Positions 53,551-63,566 of a DNA stretch of 64,000 bases are shown here, piece after piece. This stretch comes from a bacterium. Lineage in GTDB: Bacteria; Chloroflexota; Dormibacteria; Dormibacterales; Dormibacteraceae. A program made the translations under genes and the position numbers. The stretch is taken from contig SCQL01000009.1 in the NCBI GenBank assembly GCA_004299235.1, positions 62,001 through 126,000 of the forward strand. Reading direction: 5' to 3'. The notes beneath the pieces were generated by a model. That model was not told the origin of the DNA. It was given only the letters and a program-made list of their open reading frames with translations, and did no database searches. How positions within the stretch are numbered: position 1 is the first letter of the stretch; every line of letters starts with the position of its first letter.

Positions 53551-55039
53551 GGTCCACCCCCAGCAAGGCGGGCTTGCGCAGTCCGCTCGAGGTGAGCACG
53601 ATCGCGAGCAGGTTGTGGGTGACGACGATCGAGGAGATCAGGCTGGCGACGACGCCGATGCCGAGCGTGATCGCAAAGCCCTTGACCTGAGGCGGCCCGA
53701 CGAAGCCAAGGATGAGGCAGGTGATGAACGTCGACGTGTTGGAGTCGCGGATCGCCGGCCACGCGCGGCGAACCGCGGCGTCGACGGCGGCCGGGATGGT
53801 GCGGCCGGCCCGGACCTCCTCTTTGAATCGCTCGAAGATCAGGACGTTGGCGTCCACCGCCATGCCCACCGAGAGGATGAACCCGGTGATGCCGGCCAGC
53901 GTCAAGGTCACCGGCACCACCTTGAACACCGCGAGGACGGCGGCCGCGTAGAAGAGCAGCGCGAGGCTCGCCAAGAGGCCCGGCACACGGTAGTAGACGA
54001 TCATGAAGATGACGACGATCGAAAGGCCGAGAAGGCCCGCCGCCAGGCTGAGCTTCACCGACTCGGCGCCCAGGGTCGAGCCGACCTGGGTGACGTCGAG
54101 CACCTTGAGGTCGACGGGCAGCGAGCCCGAGTTGATGCCGGTGGCCAGGTCGGTCGCGCTCTGCTGGGTGAAGTTGCCGCTGATGGTGGCGTTGCCGCCG
54201 TCGATCTCCTGGATCGTGACCGGGTCGGTCAGGAACTTCCCGCAGACCGTGGTCGGCGTCGCGGTCGCAAGACACCCGGTGTCATAGGGCTGCGAGGCCT
54301 TGGCGACGTAGGCGGGGTCCTCCCAGTTGTCGATGTCCTTCTGAGTGAGATCGAGCCAGATCGCCAGGTGCCGTTGCGCACAGTTGGCGGCGGCGCTCGT
54401 GCTCACATCGCCCGGGCACGCGGCAACGTTGTTGCGGGTGAGGGTCGCGAAGGTATCCGCACCCCGTGAGGTGAAGCTGACGTTGACGACCCAGCTGACG
54501 CCGTTCTGGTCGATGGCGGCCGTGGCGCTCGTGATGTCGTCACCGGTCAGGCCGGAGAATTCCGGCCTGAAACCGGGTGCGGGTCCGCCCGTGACCTTGG
54601 GATCCGGCACCCACTTGGTGTAGACCAGCTTGGAGACTGCACCGATCGTTTTCTGCGCCTGGTCCGCGGTGACTCCGGCGAGATCGACCGTGATGCGGTC
54701 GTTGTTCGAACCGGCGCCTCGGATCTCGGGCTCGCTCACGTTGAGGGCGTTGACACGCTTGTTGATGACCTGGATGGTCCGCTGCTGGACGGCGGCGCGA
54801 GACTGCCCCGGCGGAAAGTTCGACAGCTGGTAGTCGATGTGAGTCCCGCCGGCCAGGTCCAGGCCGCGGTGGATGTAGAGCTGCCAGCCGCCGAAGTTGG
54901 GCGGCAGCCCCGCCACGTCGCCGGTCATCGGGTAGTGGTTGGCGATGCGGTAGATGTAGCCCGCGCCGTCGACGAAGATCGAAAACGCCAGGACAGCCAC
55001 GATGAACAGGCGAACTGGCCAGCTGAGGACTAACTGCAC
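53534..55039 (-). CDS. secD: Protein translocase subunit SecD (501 aa)
   Basis: Partner of SecF. N-terminal helix, GLDLAGGTHIDYQL (D1), the large periplasmic domain with RTIQVINKRVNALNVSEPEI, and a C-terminal six-helix bundle with GFILSVGMAVDANVLIFERFKEE. The periplasmic region holds four cysteines (AACPGD, NCAQR, GCLAT, VCGKF), enough for two disulfides. ATG 55039. yajC, the usual neighbour, is absent. The 110-base gap upstream shows no clear promoter to me. Confidence 0.96.
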   Translation of the reverse strand: MQLVLSWPVRLFIVAVLAFSIFVDGAGYIYRIANHYPMTGDVAGLPPNFGGWQLYIHRGLDLAGGTHIDYQLSNFPPGQSRAAVQQRTIQVINKRVNALNVSEPEIRGAGSNNDRITVDLAGVTADQAQKTIGAVSKLVYTKWVPDPKVTGGPAPGFRPEFSGLTGDDITSATAAIDQNGVSWVVNVSFTSRGADTFATLTRNNVAACPGDVSTSAAANCAQRHLAIWLDLTQKDIDNWEDPAYVAKASQPYDTGCLATATPTTVCGKFLTDPVTIQEIDGGNATISGNFTQQSATDLATGINSGSLPVDLKVLDVTQVGSTLGAESVKLSLAAGLLGLSIVVIFMIVYYRVPGLLASLALLFYAAAVLAVFKVVPVTLTLAGITGFILSVGMAVDANVLIFERFKEEVRAGRTIPAAVDAAVRRAWPAIRDSNTSTFITCLILGFVGPPQVKGFAITLGIGVVASLISSIVVTHNLLAIVLTSSGLRKPALLGVDRVRAV

Positions 55040-55149
55040 GGCCGATCAGTCTACGGTGTGAAGGATGGCGCACGCCTTGCCGGCCCATGGCGCGTCACGG
55101 AGTACATGCGCAAGCCGGGAAAGCAAGCGGCCGCCTGGCAGTCGGCCGG

Positions 55150-55356
55150 CTAGCGGTGCCGGAAGAGGACGTTCAGCACCAGAGTCAGGAGCACTGAGAG
55201 GATGAGGCTGGTCGCGATCGGGATGTAGACGGTCGCGCCACCCCGGCGGATGACGATGTCGCCGGGCAGATGCAGGCGCCCAAAGAGCATGAGCGCGCCG
55301 CCCACAAGGATGAGGAGCACGCCGAACAGCAGGACGATCCGGCCGGCGTCTTGCAC
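55150..55356 (-). CDS. DUF2905 family small membrane protein (68 aa)
   Basis: Two hydrophobic helices flanking a conserved GRLHLPGDIVIRRGG turn, the full pattern of DUF2905 proteins (about 65-75 residues), whose function is unknown. It lies 7 bases downstream of ruvB, where this family is often found, so it is likely co-transcribed with the ruv genes. Confidence 0.88.
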   Translation of the reverse strand: MQDAGRIVLLFGVLLILVGGALMLFGRLHLPGDIVIRRGGATVYIPIATSLILSVLLTLVLNVLFRHR

Positions 55357-55363
55357 CTTCCTC

Positions 55364-56410
55364 TCAGAGTAGTCGCGTCTGCTGCGGTCCCGGATCGGGC
55401 GGGGTGATGCCGAGATGGCGGTAGGCGAGCTCGGTCGCGACGCGGCCGCGCGCCGTCCGGGCCAGGAACCCGACCTGGATGAGGTACGGCTCGTGCACGT
55501 CTTCGATCGTCTCCGGCTCCTCGGAGAGCGAGGTGGCGATGGTGTCGAGGCCCACCGGCCCGCCCTTGAACTTGGTGATCACCGTTTCGAGCAGTTGGCG
55601 ATCGAGCGGCTCCAGCCCGATCTCGTCGATGTCGAGCATCGTCAGCGCCTGCCTGGTCGCGTCAGCGGTCGCCCGTCCGTCGCCCCGGACCTGCGCGAAA
55701 TCGCGCACGCGGCGCAGCAGCCGGTTGGCGATGCGCGGTGTGCCCCGCGCGCGGCGCGCGATCTCGGCCACGGCGGCTTCGTGGATCTCGATGTCGAGGA
55801 TTCGGGCGGACCGGCGCACGATGCTCTCCAGCTCGGCCTGGGTGTAAAAGTCCAGCCGGTACACGGCGCCAAACCGATCGCGGAGGGGGCCGCTCAGCAA
55901 CCCCTGGCGGGTCGTCGCGCCGACGCACGTGAAATGCGGGAGCGGGAGGGTGGCCGCGCTGGCCCCCACGCCCTTGCCGAGCACGGCGTCAAAACGAAAA
56001 TCCTCAAGCGCCGGATACAGGGATTCCTCGACCACGTTGTTGAGGCGGTGGATCTCGTCGATGAAGAAGACGTCGCGGGTGGAGAGGTTCAGGAGGATGG
56101 AGCCGAGCGCGCCCTGATGGTCGATGGCGGGACCGGAGCTCACCTTGATGGCGACTCCCAGCTCGTTGGCGATGATGTGGGCGAGCGTCGTCTTGCCGAG
56201 GCCCGGCGGTCCGCACAGCAGGACGTGCTCCACCGGCTCGCCTCGCCGCCGGGCCGCTTCCAGGAGGATGCTGAGGTTTTCGCGCACCTGCTGCTGGCCC
56301 ACGTACTCGGACAGCAATCGGGGGCGGAGGGTGAGGTCGAACTGATCGTCGTCGGCGCGAGCGTCGAGTACGGGCTCGTCCTTGGGCGGCACGCCGGCTT
56401 TTCCCGTCAC
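55364..56410 (-). CDS. ruvB: Holliday junction helicase RuvB (348 aa)
   Basis: AAA+ motor for branch migration. [19 protein letters not shown], Walker [14 protein letters not shown], Walker [13 protein letters not shown], sensor [18 protein letters not shown], and the C-terminal winged helix with [14 protein letters not shown] and [16 protein letters not shown] 56410 overlaps the ruvA stop (GTGA). Confidence 0.97.
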   Translation of the reverse strand: MTGKAGVPPKDEPVLDARADDDQFDLTLRPRLLSEYVGQQQVRENLSILLEAARRRGEPVEHVLLCGPPGLGKTTLAHIIANELGVAIKVSSGPAIDHQGALGSILLNLSTRDVFFIDEIHRLNNVVEESLYPALEDFRFDAVLGKGVGASAATLPLPHFTCVGATTRQGLLSGPLRDRFGAVYRLDFYTQAELESIVRRSARILDIEIHEAAVAEIARRARGTPRIANRLLRRVRDFAQVRGDGRATADATRQALTMLDIDEIGLEPLDRQLLETVITKFKGGPVGLDTIATSLSEEPETIEDVHEPYLIQVGFLARTARGRVATELAYRHLGITPPDPGPQQTRLL

Positions 56411-57009
56411 TTGCGTCCCAGCGCCTTGAGCGCGACCGCGAGCGCCTCTTGCGTGGATGGTGCCGTCTTCCAGTCCACCGACTCGAGGCCGGCCCGCGAC
56501 TCCTGGGCTGAGAAGCCCAGGTTCCGGAGCGCGGACTCGACCGCCTTCGGCACCGCGCCATCGCCTGCCGCCGCGGCCGCTCGCGGCACGGCGTCCATCT
56601 CCGCCACGGCGTCGAGCCGCGGCTTGAGCTCGATGATCACCTTCGCCGCGGTGCGAGGCCCGACGCCGCTGGCGCGCCGGATCGGGGTGGGATCCTCGCT
56701 GACGATCGCACGCTTCAGGACCTCCAGGCTCGCCGCGCTCAGGATGTTGAGCCCGACGCGCGGGCCGACCCCGTCGACCTGGATGAGCAGCTCGAAGAGA
56801 TCCAGCTCCTCGACCGTCGCGAAGCCGTAGAGGGCGAGCTGGTCCTCCCGGACCTGGGTGTGGATGTGGAGCCCGACCTCGCCGCCTGGCGGGGGCAGCG
56901 ACTGGCGTGTCCCGGCCGCAACGCTCACCAGGTAGCCGACGCCGCCGACGTCCAGGACGACCAAGTCCGCGCCGACCCGGAGCACCGCTCCCCGGAGGTG
57001 CGCGATCAC
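56407..57009 (-). CDS. ruvA: Holliday junction DNA-binding protein RuvA (200 aa)
   Basis: Tetrameric junction-binding subunit. OB-fold start [28 protein letters not shown], HhH motifs [16 protein letters not shown] and [17 protein letters not shown], and a C-terminal domain III ([13 protein letters not shown]). GTG 57009 overlaps the ruvC stop (GTGA). Confidence 0.96.
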   Translation of the reverse strand: MIAHLRGAVLRVGADLVVLDVGGVGYLVSVAAGTRQSLPPPGGEVGLHIHTQVREDQLALYGFATVEELDLFELLIQVDGVGPRVGLNILSAASLEVLKRAIVSEDPTPIRRASGVGPRTAAKVIIELKPRLDAVAEMDAVPRAAAAAGDGAVPKAVESALRNLGFSAQESRAGLESVDWKTAPSTQEALAVALKALGRK

Positions 57010-57653
57010 GAGGCGCCGGCCCGGCGCGCGTCCGGCGCGACGCTGGCCCCTGAGAAACGGCGGCTGCGCGCGTGACAGAGCGCGATCGCGATGGCGTCCC
57101 GCGCGTGGTCGTCGATCCGTCCCTCCGGCACGTTGACCTGGGCGCTGAGCATGCGCTTGATCTGAGCCTTGTCCGCATTGCCGTAACCGGTGAGGATCAC
57201 CTTCACCTGGCTCGGCTTGTACTCGAAGACCGGGACGCCGCGCTCCTCGAGCACGGCGAGGATCGCGCCGCGCGCCTGTGCGACCCCGATCGCGCTCGTG
57301 GTATTGCGGCCCATGAACAGCTCCTCGAGCGAGGCTGCCGCGGGCGGGTGCTCGTCGAGCAGGCCGCGGAGGTGGCGGGTGATCGTCAGCAGGCGCGCGC
57401 CGTCGCGGCCGGGGCGGGTGACCACCGTGCTGCAGGCGAGCACCAGGTTGGGTTCGGATAGCAGCGCGAAGCCGGTGCCGGCGAGCCCGGGGTCGATTCC
57501 CAGGATCAAACGCCTGGAGGCGAACCGCGTTCCTGCTCCGCGGGCCCCTGCCTGGGGCTTCTCATCGCCGCGACCGGGAGTCGCCGGGAACCGCTCGCTG
57601 GGGGGACGGCCGGAGTCGATCCGGTCTGGTTGCGGCCCTTCACCTGATTTCAT
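57006..57653 (-). CDS. ruvC: Crossover junction endonuclease RuvC (215 aa)
   Basis: Resolves Holliday junctions. [16 protein letters not shown] with the first catalytic Asp, [23 protein letters not shown] with the catalytic Glu, [25 protein letters not shown], and [14 protein letters not shown] with the last acidic pair. An unconserved basic, Pro-rich stretch of about 47 residues precedes the core if ATG 57653, which follows the yebC stop directly, is used. Confidence 0.95.
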   Translation of the reverse strand: MKSGEGPQPDRIDSGRPPSERFPATPGRGDEKPQAGARGAGTRFASRRLILGIDPGLAGTGFALLSEPNLVLACSTVVTRPGRDGARLLTITRHLRGLLDEHPPAAASLEELFMGRNTTSAIGVAQARGAILAVLEERGVPVFEYKPSQVKVILTGYGNADKAQIKRMLSAQVNVPEGRIDDHARDAIAIALCHARSRRFSGASVAPDARRAGAS

Positions 57654-58409
57654 TCATACCTGAGCGGAAACCCGTTCCAGGACGTCGACTGAGATGTCGA
57701 AGTTGGCGTAAACCTGCTGGACGTCGTCGTCTTCTTCCAGTGACTCCATCAGCCTGAGCACCGCGACGGCCCTGTCCTCACCGACGGGCACCGTCTGCTT
57801 GGCCTGCATGGTGATCTCCGCGTTGTCGATCGAGACTCCGAGCGCCTCGATCGCCGCTTTGACCTTTTCGAAGGCCGCGGGCGGCGTGGTGACCTCGATC
57901 GACCCGCCGTCGACCTGCACGTCGTCAGCGCCAGCTTCGATGGCGGCCAGGCCGACCTCTTCCGCGTCGTTCTTGCCGGCGCCCGCCGTGATCACTCCCT
58001 TGCGCTCGAACATCCAGCCCACCGAGTTCGTCTCTCCGAGGTTGCCGCCGTGCTTGGCGAACCGGTGCCGGATGGAAGCGGACGTGCGGTTGCGGTTGTC
58101 CGTGAAGGCGTCGACCATGATGGCCACGCCGGCCGGGCCGTAGCCCTCATAGCGGACCTCCTCCAGCCTCTCGCCCGCGAGCTCCCCCGTCCCCCGCTTG
58201 ATCGCGTTCTGAATGCGGTCGGCCGGCATGTTGATCTCGCGCGCCTTCTGGATGGCGAGGCGCAACCGGAAGTTGCCGTCAGGGTTGCCGCCCCCCTCCT
58301 TGGCCGCGATCGTGACCTCGCGGCTCGCGCGGGTGAACGCCTGGCCTCGCTTGGCGTCGACGATGGCCTTCTTGTGCTTGATGCCGGCCCATTTCGAATG
58401 CCCTGACAT
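57654..58409 (-). CDS. yebC: YebC/PmpR-family protein (251 aa)
   Basis: Start MSGHSKWAGIKHKKAIVDAKRG, AAKEGGGNPDGNFRLRLAI, YEGYGPAGVAIMVDAFTDNRNRT and FAKHGGNLGETNSVGWMFERKG are diagnostic. Family members act as transcription regulators or help translate proline stretches. ATG 58409 with GGAGGGAAC upstream. It precedes ruvC-ruvA-ruvB as in many bacteria. A one-mismatch LexA-like box lies just before the Shine-Dalgarno. Confidence 0.95.
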   Translation of the reverse strand: MSGHSKWAGIKHKKAIVDAKRGQAFTRASREVTIAAKEGGGNPDGNFRLRLAIQKAREINMPADRIQNAIKRGTGELAGERLEEVRYEGYGPAGVAIMVDAFTDNRNRTSASIRHRFAKHGGNLGETNSVGWMFERKGVITAGAGKNDAEEVGLAAIEAGADDVQVDGGSIEVTTPPAAFEKVKAAIEALGVSIDNAEITMQAKQTVPVGEDRAVAVLRLMESLEEDDDVQQVYANFDISVDVLERVSAQV

Positions 58410-58423
58410 CGATCAGTTCCCTC

Positions 58424-58437
58424 CGAACATGCTTTCG
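58424..58437. promoter_or_regulatory. Imperfect LexA-like box before yebC-ruvCAB
   Basis: Plus-strand CGAAC-ATGC-TTTCG differs from the box found at recA by one base. A TAAAAT element lies just upstream in the direction of transcription, but no good -35 is seen. Possible SOS input to the ruv genes. Confidence 0.35.
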
Positions 58438-58443
58438 ATGATT

Positions 58444-59604
58444 TTATCGCAGCCGAATTCGAACGAAATTTCTCTTTCCGGCCTGGAGCGCATCGCCGTC
58501 CCGCAGCCCCGCGCCGGCAGCGGCCTTCTCGCCGTTGATCCGCACGCCTCCCTGATCGATCAGGCGCCGCGCGTCGCCGCGGCTCTTCGCGAAGCCGACC
58601 TCGACCAGCGTCGAGACCAGGTCGTCGGGCGCGTTCACGACCCGCTCGTCCATCTCCTCCGGCGCCTCGCGCTTGCGGAACCTGACCTCGAAGTCATCCT
58701 CGGCGCGCGCCGCGGCCTCCTCTCCATACAGCCGGCTCACGAGGCGCCGCGCCAGCGCCGCCTTGGCGTCCCGCGGCTTCATCGCCAGCACGTCAGCCTG
58801 CTGGCGGGTCGCCCAGCCGGAGACGAGCCGGACGTACTTCTCGGTCAGCCGGTCGGGGATCGACATCGTCTTGCCGTAGATCTGCTCCGGAAGCTCCGTC
58901 AGGCCGATGTAGTTGCCGAGCGACTTTCCCATCTTGAGCGCGCCATCGAGCCCTTCGAGCAGGGGGAAGACGGCGACGTCCTGCGGTTCCTGGCCGTAGG
59001 CCTTCTGGATCTCACGCCCGAAGAGCAGATTGAACAGCTGGTCGGTGCCACCGATCTCGATGTCGGCGCGCACCGCGACCGAGTCGTATGCCTGGTTGAA
59101 GGGGTACAGGATCTCGTGGGCGCCGATGGCCACGCCGGCCTTGAGCCGATCGGCGAAGTCCTCCCGCTGCAGCACCTGCTGCAGGGTCGCCTTGCCGAGC
59201 AGGCGCAGCACGTCGGCGGCGGCCATCTCCCCCAGCCATTCGGCGTTGCCATGCACCTCGGTGGTCTCGCGATCCAGGACCAGGAAGATCTGGTCGAAGT
59301 AGGTGCGCGCGTTGGCGTCGACCTGCTCGCGAGTCAGCATCGGGCGGGTTTCAGAGCGTCCGCTCGGGTCCCCGATCATCGCCGTGTAGTCGCCGACGAT
59401 CAGGACGACGGTGTGCCCGTCGTCCTGGAACGCGCGCAGCGTGTCGAGGACGACGAGGTGGCCGACGTGAAGGTCGGGCGCGGTCGGGTCGAGGCCGAGC
59501 TTGACGCGCAACTTCTCGCCACGGGCGAGCCGCTGGCTCAGGTGCTCCTCGATATGGATCTCCACCGCCCGCTCACGCAGGCGCTGGAAGAGCTCAGTCG
59601 TCAA
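58444..59604 (-). CDS. tyrS: Tyrosyl-tRNA synthetase (386 aa)
   Basis: Class I synthetase, short form with S4 domain. KLGLDPTAPDLHVGHLVVL carries the HIGH-type motif (HVGH), QAYDSVAVRADIEIGGTDQ the tyrosine pocket, KMGKSLGN the KMSKS-type motif. A C-terminal S4 domain follows (LVEVGFAKSRGDARRLIDQGGVRING). TTG 59604 lies four bases after the cvpA stop. No T-box leader is visible upstream. Confidence 0.96.
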   Translation of the reverse strand: MTTELFQRLRERAVEIHIEEHLSQRLARGEKLRVKLGLDPTAPDLHVGHLVVLDTLRAFQDDGHTVVLIVGDYTAMIGDPSGRSETRPMLTREQVDANARTYFDQIFLVLDRETTEVHGNAEWLGEMAAADVLRLLGKATLQQVLQREDFADRLKAGVAIGAHEILYPFNQAYDSVAVRADIEIGGTDQLFNLLFGREIQKAYGQEPQDVAVFPLLEGLDGALKMGKSLGNYIGLTELPEQIYGKTMSIPDRLTEKYVRLVSGWATRQQADVLAMKPRDAKAALARRLVSRLYGEEAAARAEDDFEVRFRKREAPEEMDERVVNAPDDLVSTLVEVGFAKSRGDARRLIDQGGVRINGEKAAAGAGLRDGDALQAGKRNFVRIRLR

Positions 59605-59608
59605 GCGG

Positions 59609-60163
59609 TTACGGGTTGACCGGGCCGGGCCCGAAGTAGATCTGCGGGTCTCCCGGCAGGACCGGCTGGAAGAGGCTGATCACCGGCTTGTCGATCTTGT
59701 TGACGGCGGTCACGGCGAAGCGTGACTCGTTGACCGTGTCGCGGATCCGCTGCTGTGTCTGATCGAGCTGCGCGCCGCCGAACGGATTGGCGGCCGCCTC
59801 GAGCTCGTACACGGCCAGGACGGAAAGGAAAACCGCGGTGAGCACACCGATGATGACTCCAAGCGTGCGGTTCAGGACGAGGGCTGGAATCTGAATCTGG
59901 CTGTGGGCGAGCTGGGTCGCGCCCTCGACGATGACCAGGACCGCGACCACAATGCCGAAGAAGCCGAAGATCCGGGCGTCGGGAGTCTCGAGGTTCGACG
60001 ACTGCTGCAGGATCCCACCCGCCTGCAGGCCCATGTTGGTCGCCCCAAGAAACGCCAGGTACAGGACGACGAGCCCGATGGCCCGCCGAACCACGCCGGA
60101 AAAGAAGCCACCGACCCCGTAGCCGACGATGAGGACGATGGGCAGCAGGTCGAGCCAGTTCAC
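59609..60163 (-). CDS. CvpA-family membrane protein (184 aa)
   Basis: Four hydrophobic helices in the first 125 residues, beginning MNWLDLLPIVLIVGYGVGGFFSGVVRRAIGL, the typical CvpA opening. The extracytoplasmic C-terminal tail is less conserved. Relatives affect colicin V production, purF regulation or envelope integrity; the role here is unknown. GTG 60163 overlaps the pheT stop (GTGA). Confidence 0.88.
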   Translation of the reverse strand: MNWLDLLPIVLIVGYGVGGFFSGVVRRAIGLVVLYLAFLGATNMGLQAGGILQQSSNLETPDARIFGFFGIVVAVLVIVEGATQLAHSQIQIPALVLNRTLGVIIGVLTAVFLSVLAVYELEAAANPFGGAQLDQTQQRIRDTVNESRFAVTAVNKIDKPVISLFQPVLPGDPQIYFGPGPVNP

Positions 60164-62544
60164 TCTCTGAACCTTGCCCGGTGCCGTTTCTCCAGTCCGA
60201 ACCTGATCTCCGCCATCACCTTGTCCACTTCGGCGTCCGTCAGGGTGCGCTCGGGGCTGCGGAAAGTCAAGGTGAAGGCGATGCTCTTGTGCCCCTCCGG
60301 AACCTGCGCGCCGTGATACTCGTCGAACGCGCGGGCCGCCTCCAGGAGGTCGCCCCCGGCTGCCTCGACGGCCGCCAGAAGAGCGCCCGCGTGGACGTGC
60401 CCCTCAACCACGACAGCCAGGTCGCGCTCCACCCCCGGGAAGCGGGGCAGCGGCCGCGCCCGCGGGATGCGCGACGCCGTGAGGACCGGTTCGACGTCGA
60501 TCTCGAAGGCCACGAACCGGCCTTCGACCTTGGCGCCGGCGCCCACGGTCGGATGCAATTCCCCGAGGTAGCCGAGCAGGCGACCGTCGATGACGATGGC
60601 GGCGCACCGGCCGGGATGAAAGAGCTCCGCCGCGGCGCGATCGTAGGTGCAGGCGGGGGCGCCAAGCGAGCTGAGGCACGCATCGAGCACCGACTTCAAG
60701 GCGTAGAAGGCATCGCGTCCGGAATCAGACGTCGCGCCCGCGCTCGCCACCGCCGCGAGCCGGAGCGGCTCTTCGGGTTGGGTGTTCTTCTCGCCGACCC
60801 GCGCGAGGAAGGCGGTCGCCATCTCATACACGCGGACGCCGGCGCGGCCGCGGTCGCGATTCAGCGCCACCGCATTCACCAGCGATGGGAGGAGCGTCGT
60901 ACGCAGCGTGTCCATGTCATCGCTGAGCGCGTTGGAGATGCGCAGGGCGTAGGCGGCAACGCGCAGGCGCTCCAGCTCGCGGCCCGAGACGAGCGCGGGA
61001 TTCCAGGTCTCGGTGAACCCGGCGCCCGCCAGGACCTCTCGTGCCGGGTCGAGACGCCGGTCGACGCTCGGCACGGATGGAGTCCAGCTCTCGTGCCTGC
61101 GGCCGGGCAGCGTCGGCGGCACCCGGTCGTAACCGTAAACGCGGCCCACCTCCTCCACCAGGTCCTCAGGGATGCTCACGTCGAGCCGGAAGACCGGCGG
61201 CAGGACGTCCCATCGGCCGTCGCCGAGCACGCGCACGTGAAAGTGGAGGCGGTTGAGGATGGCCTCGGCTTCCTCGAGCGGCACGTGCACGCCCAGGACC
61301 TCATCGATGAGGGCGGGCCGCAGATTGATGCGCACCGGCTCCTGCGGTCTTGGATAGACGTCGGCCCATTCGCGATGCACGCTGCCACCCGCGAGCTCCG
61401 CGACGAGAGAGGCGGCGCGCCGGGCGCCGGCCAGCGCGAGCTCGGGCGGCAGGCCCTTCTCGAAGCGGGCCGAGGCCTCGGTGCGAAGCCCGACCGTCCG
61501 CGCGGTCTGCCGGACGCTGGGCCCGCTGAAAGTGGCCGACTCGACCAGCACGTCCGTCGTCGCCAGCGTCACCGCGGTCTCCTGGCCGCCGATGACGCCG
61601 GCGATGGCGACCGGCCTCTCGGCGTCGGCGATGACCAGCATGTCGGCGGTCAGGTCCCGGACGACGCCGTCGAGGCACAGGAGCTTTTCCCCGGGCTGGG
61701 CGTGGCGCACGTGAATCTCGGGCCCCGCCAGCTTCGCCAGGTCGAAAGCGTGCAGCGGCTGCCCGTACTCGAGCAGCACGTAGTTGGTGATGTCGACGAT
61801 GTTGTTGATCGGTCGCACGCCACAGGCCCGCAAACGGCGCTGCAGCCAGTCCGGGCTCGGCCCCACCCTGACTCCCGTGACGACGCCGCCGATGTAGCGG
61901 CTGCACCGGTCAGGGTCGTCGATGCCGACCTTGACCAGGTCGCGGCCCGGCGGCTGGGCGGTGCCCGTGAACGCCGGCATGAAGTCACGCTTCAGCCGCC
62001 GGTCGAGGCCGGCGGCGAGCTCCCGCGCCACCCCGAGGTGACCCATGCAGTCGGGACGGTTGGAGGTGACCTCCGCTTCCAGGATCGCCTGGTTGGGGAT
62101 CACCGACGTGAGCGAATCGCCGGGCGTGCCGCGCTCGAGGATGAGGATGCCGGAGTGATCGTCGCCGAGGAGCAGCTCGGCGGCCGAGCAGAGCATGCCG
62201 CTCGCTCTGTAGCCCGCGATGCTCATGTCCTTGACGAGCGTCCCGTTCGGCACCGTGGTCCCAGGCAGCGCCACCGGCACCAGCGAGCCCGCGACCGCGT
62301 TGGGCGCGCCGGCGATGATCTGCTCGACGCGGCCGCCCAGGTCGACCTGGTGCACCCACAGCGGATGACGCGACTTCGGGTGCGGGATCTGCTCCAGGAT
62401 CCTCCCCACCACGATCTGGGACAGGTCGGTGACCGTGAGCGACTCGACCTCGACGCCCAGGCGCGTGAGCACCTCGGCCGCCTCCTTGGGCGTGATGCCT
62501 TCGAGGTCGACGAAGTCGCTCAGCCATTCGTAGCTGATCCTCAC
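60160..62544 (-). CDS. pheT: Phenylalanyl-tRNA synthetase beta subunit (794 aa)
   Basis: MRISYEWLSDFVDL start, an EMAP-like tRNA-binding domain (HPLWVHQVDLGG, IIAGAPNAVAGSLVPVALPG), B3/B4 editing domain (TSNRPDCMGHLGVARELAA), B5 with NYVLLEYGQPLHAFDL and VGGQET-like IGGQETAV, and the C-terminal FDX-ACB anticodon domain (RFPGVERDLAVVV...). GTG 62544 shares one base with the pheS stop (TAGTG). Confidence 0.97.
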   Translation of the reverse strand: MRISYEWLSDFVDLEGITPKEAAEVLTRLGVEVESLTVTDLSQIVVGRILEQIPHPKSRHPLWVHQVDLGGRVEQIIAGAPNAVAGSLVPVALPGTTVPNGTLVKDMSIAGYRASGMLCSAAELLLGDDHSGILILERGTPGDSLTSVIPNQAILEAEVTSNRPDCMGHLGVARELAAGLDRRLKRDFMPAFTGTAQPPGRDLVKVGIDDPDRCSRYIGGVVTGVRVGPSPDWLQRRLRACGVRPINNIVDITNYVLLEYGQPLHAFDLAKLAGPEIHVRHAQPGEKLLCLDGVVRDLTADMLVIADAERPVAIAGVIGGQETAVTLATTDVLVESATFSGPSVRQTARTVGLRTEASARFEKGLPPELALAGARRAASLVAELAGGSVHREWADVYPRPQEPVRINLRPALIDEVLGVHVPLEEAEAILNRLHFHVRVLGDGRWDVLPPVFRLDVSIPEDLVEEVGRVYGYDRVPPTLPGRRHESWTPSVPSVDRRLDPAREVLAGAGFTETWNPALVSGRELERLRVAAYALRISNALSDDMDTLRTTLLPSLVNAVALNRDRGRAGVRVYEMATAFLARVGEKNTQPEEPLRLAAVASAGATSDSGRDAFYALKSVLDACLSSLGAPACTYDRAAAELFHPGRCAAIVIDGRLLGYLGELHPTVGAGAKVEGRFVAFEIDVEPVLTASRIPRARPLPRFPGVERDLAVVVEGHVHAGALLAAVEAAGGDLLEAARAFDEYHGAQVPEGHKSIAFTLTFRSPERTLTDAEVDKVMAEIRFGLEKRHRARFRE

Positions 62545-63566
62545 TAGAACTGCTCCAGGAAGCGGAGGTCGGATTCGTAGAAGAGGCGGATGTCGTCGAC
62601 GTCGTGCTTGAGCATCGCCATACGCTCGATGCCGAAGCCCCACGCGTAGCCGTTCCAATGCTCGGGGTCGACGCCGCCGTTGCGCAGCACCTGCGGGTGC
62701 ACCATGCCGCAGCCGCCGACCTCGAGCCAGCCCTTGTGGCGGCAGCTCCTGCAGCCCATGCCGCCGCAGATGCCGCACGACACGTCGAACTCGAAGCTCG
62801 GCTCGGTGAAGGGGAAGTAACTCGGCCGCACGCGCACCTTGCGCTCCTGGCCGTACAGCGACTGGATCATGAACAGCAGCGTGCCCTTCATGTCGCCGAC
62901 CGTCAGGCCCCTGTCGACCGCGAGGCCTTCGACCTGGCTGAAGTACGGCAGCCGCGTCGCCTCGGGCGCGTCGCGGCGGTAGCACCTGCCCGGCGTGATG
63001 ATGTAGATCGGCGGCTCCTTGATGCGCTGCATCGCCCGGATCTGCACCGGCGACGTGTGGGCGCGCAGGAGCAGTTCAGGGCTGAAATAAAACGAATCCC
63101 AGTTCTCACGCGCCGGGTGGCCGGCGGAGATGTTGAGGGCTTCGAAGTTGAACCACTCGGTCTCCACCTCGGGACCCTGCTCGACCTGGTAGCCAAGGCT
63201 CTCGAGGACGGTCTCGATCTGCCGCCGCACCTGGGTGAGGACGTGGATGTGGCCGCGGCCAAGAGGCGGCCCTGGGAATGTGACATCGACCGCCTCGGTC
63301 TCGGCGAGGTCCGCCAGGCGGCCGGCTTCCAGCTCCGCCCGCCTCGCCGCCAGCCCGGCTTCGATCGCACGTTTGGCCTCGTTGGCCGCCTGGCCGAGAG
63401 CGGCGCGCTCGGCCGGCGCCAGCTTGCCGATGCCGGACAGCAAGCCGCTGAGCCGCCCGCCCTTGCGCCCCAGATACTCGACCGCGATGGCCTCCAGCTC
63501 GGCATCAGTCTCCGCTTTCGCGATCGCCGTGAGCGCTGCGCCGCCGAGCGCTGCCGGATCGTTCAT
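62544..63566 (-). CDS. pheS: Phenylalanyl-tRNA synthetase alpha subunit (340 aa)
   Basis: Class II catalytic subunit. N-terminal coiled coil, motif with HPARENWDSFYF, motif 2 GRCYRRDAPEATRLPYFSQVEGL, FEFDVSCGICGGMGCRSC with a CxxC pair-type zinc site, GWLEVGGCGMVHP, and motif 3 GYAWGFGIERMAML. ATG 63566 overlaps the stop of the upstream methyltransferase (ATGA). Confidence 0.97.
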   Translation of the reverse strand: MNDPAALGGAALTAIAKAETDAELEAIAVEYLGRKGGRLSGLLSGIGKLAPAERAALGQAANEAKRAIEAGLAARRAELEAGRLADLAETEAVDVTFPGPPLGRGHIHVLTQVRRQIETVLESLGYQVEQGPEVETEWFNFEALNISAGHPARENWDSFYFSPELLLRAHTSPVQIRAMQRIKEPPIYIITPGRCYRRDAPEATRLPYFSQVEGLAVDRGLTVGDMKGTLLFMIQSLYGQERKVRVRPSYFPFTEPSFEFDVSCGICGGMGCRSCRHKGWLEVGGCGMVHPQVLRNGGVDPEHWNGYAWGFGIERMAMLKHDVDDIRLFYESDLRFLEQF

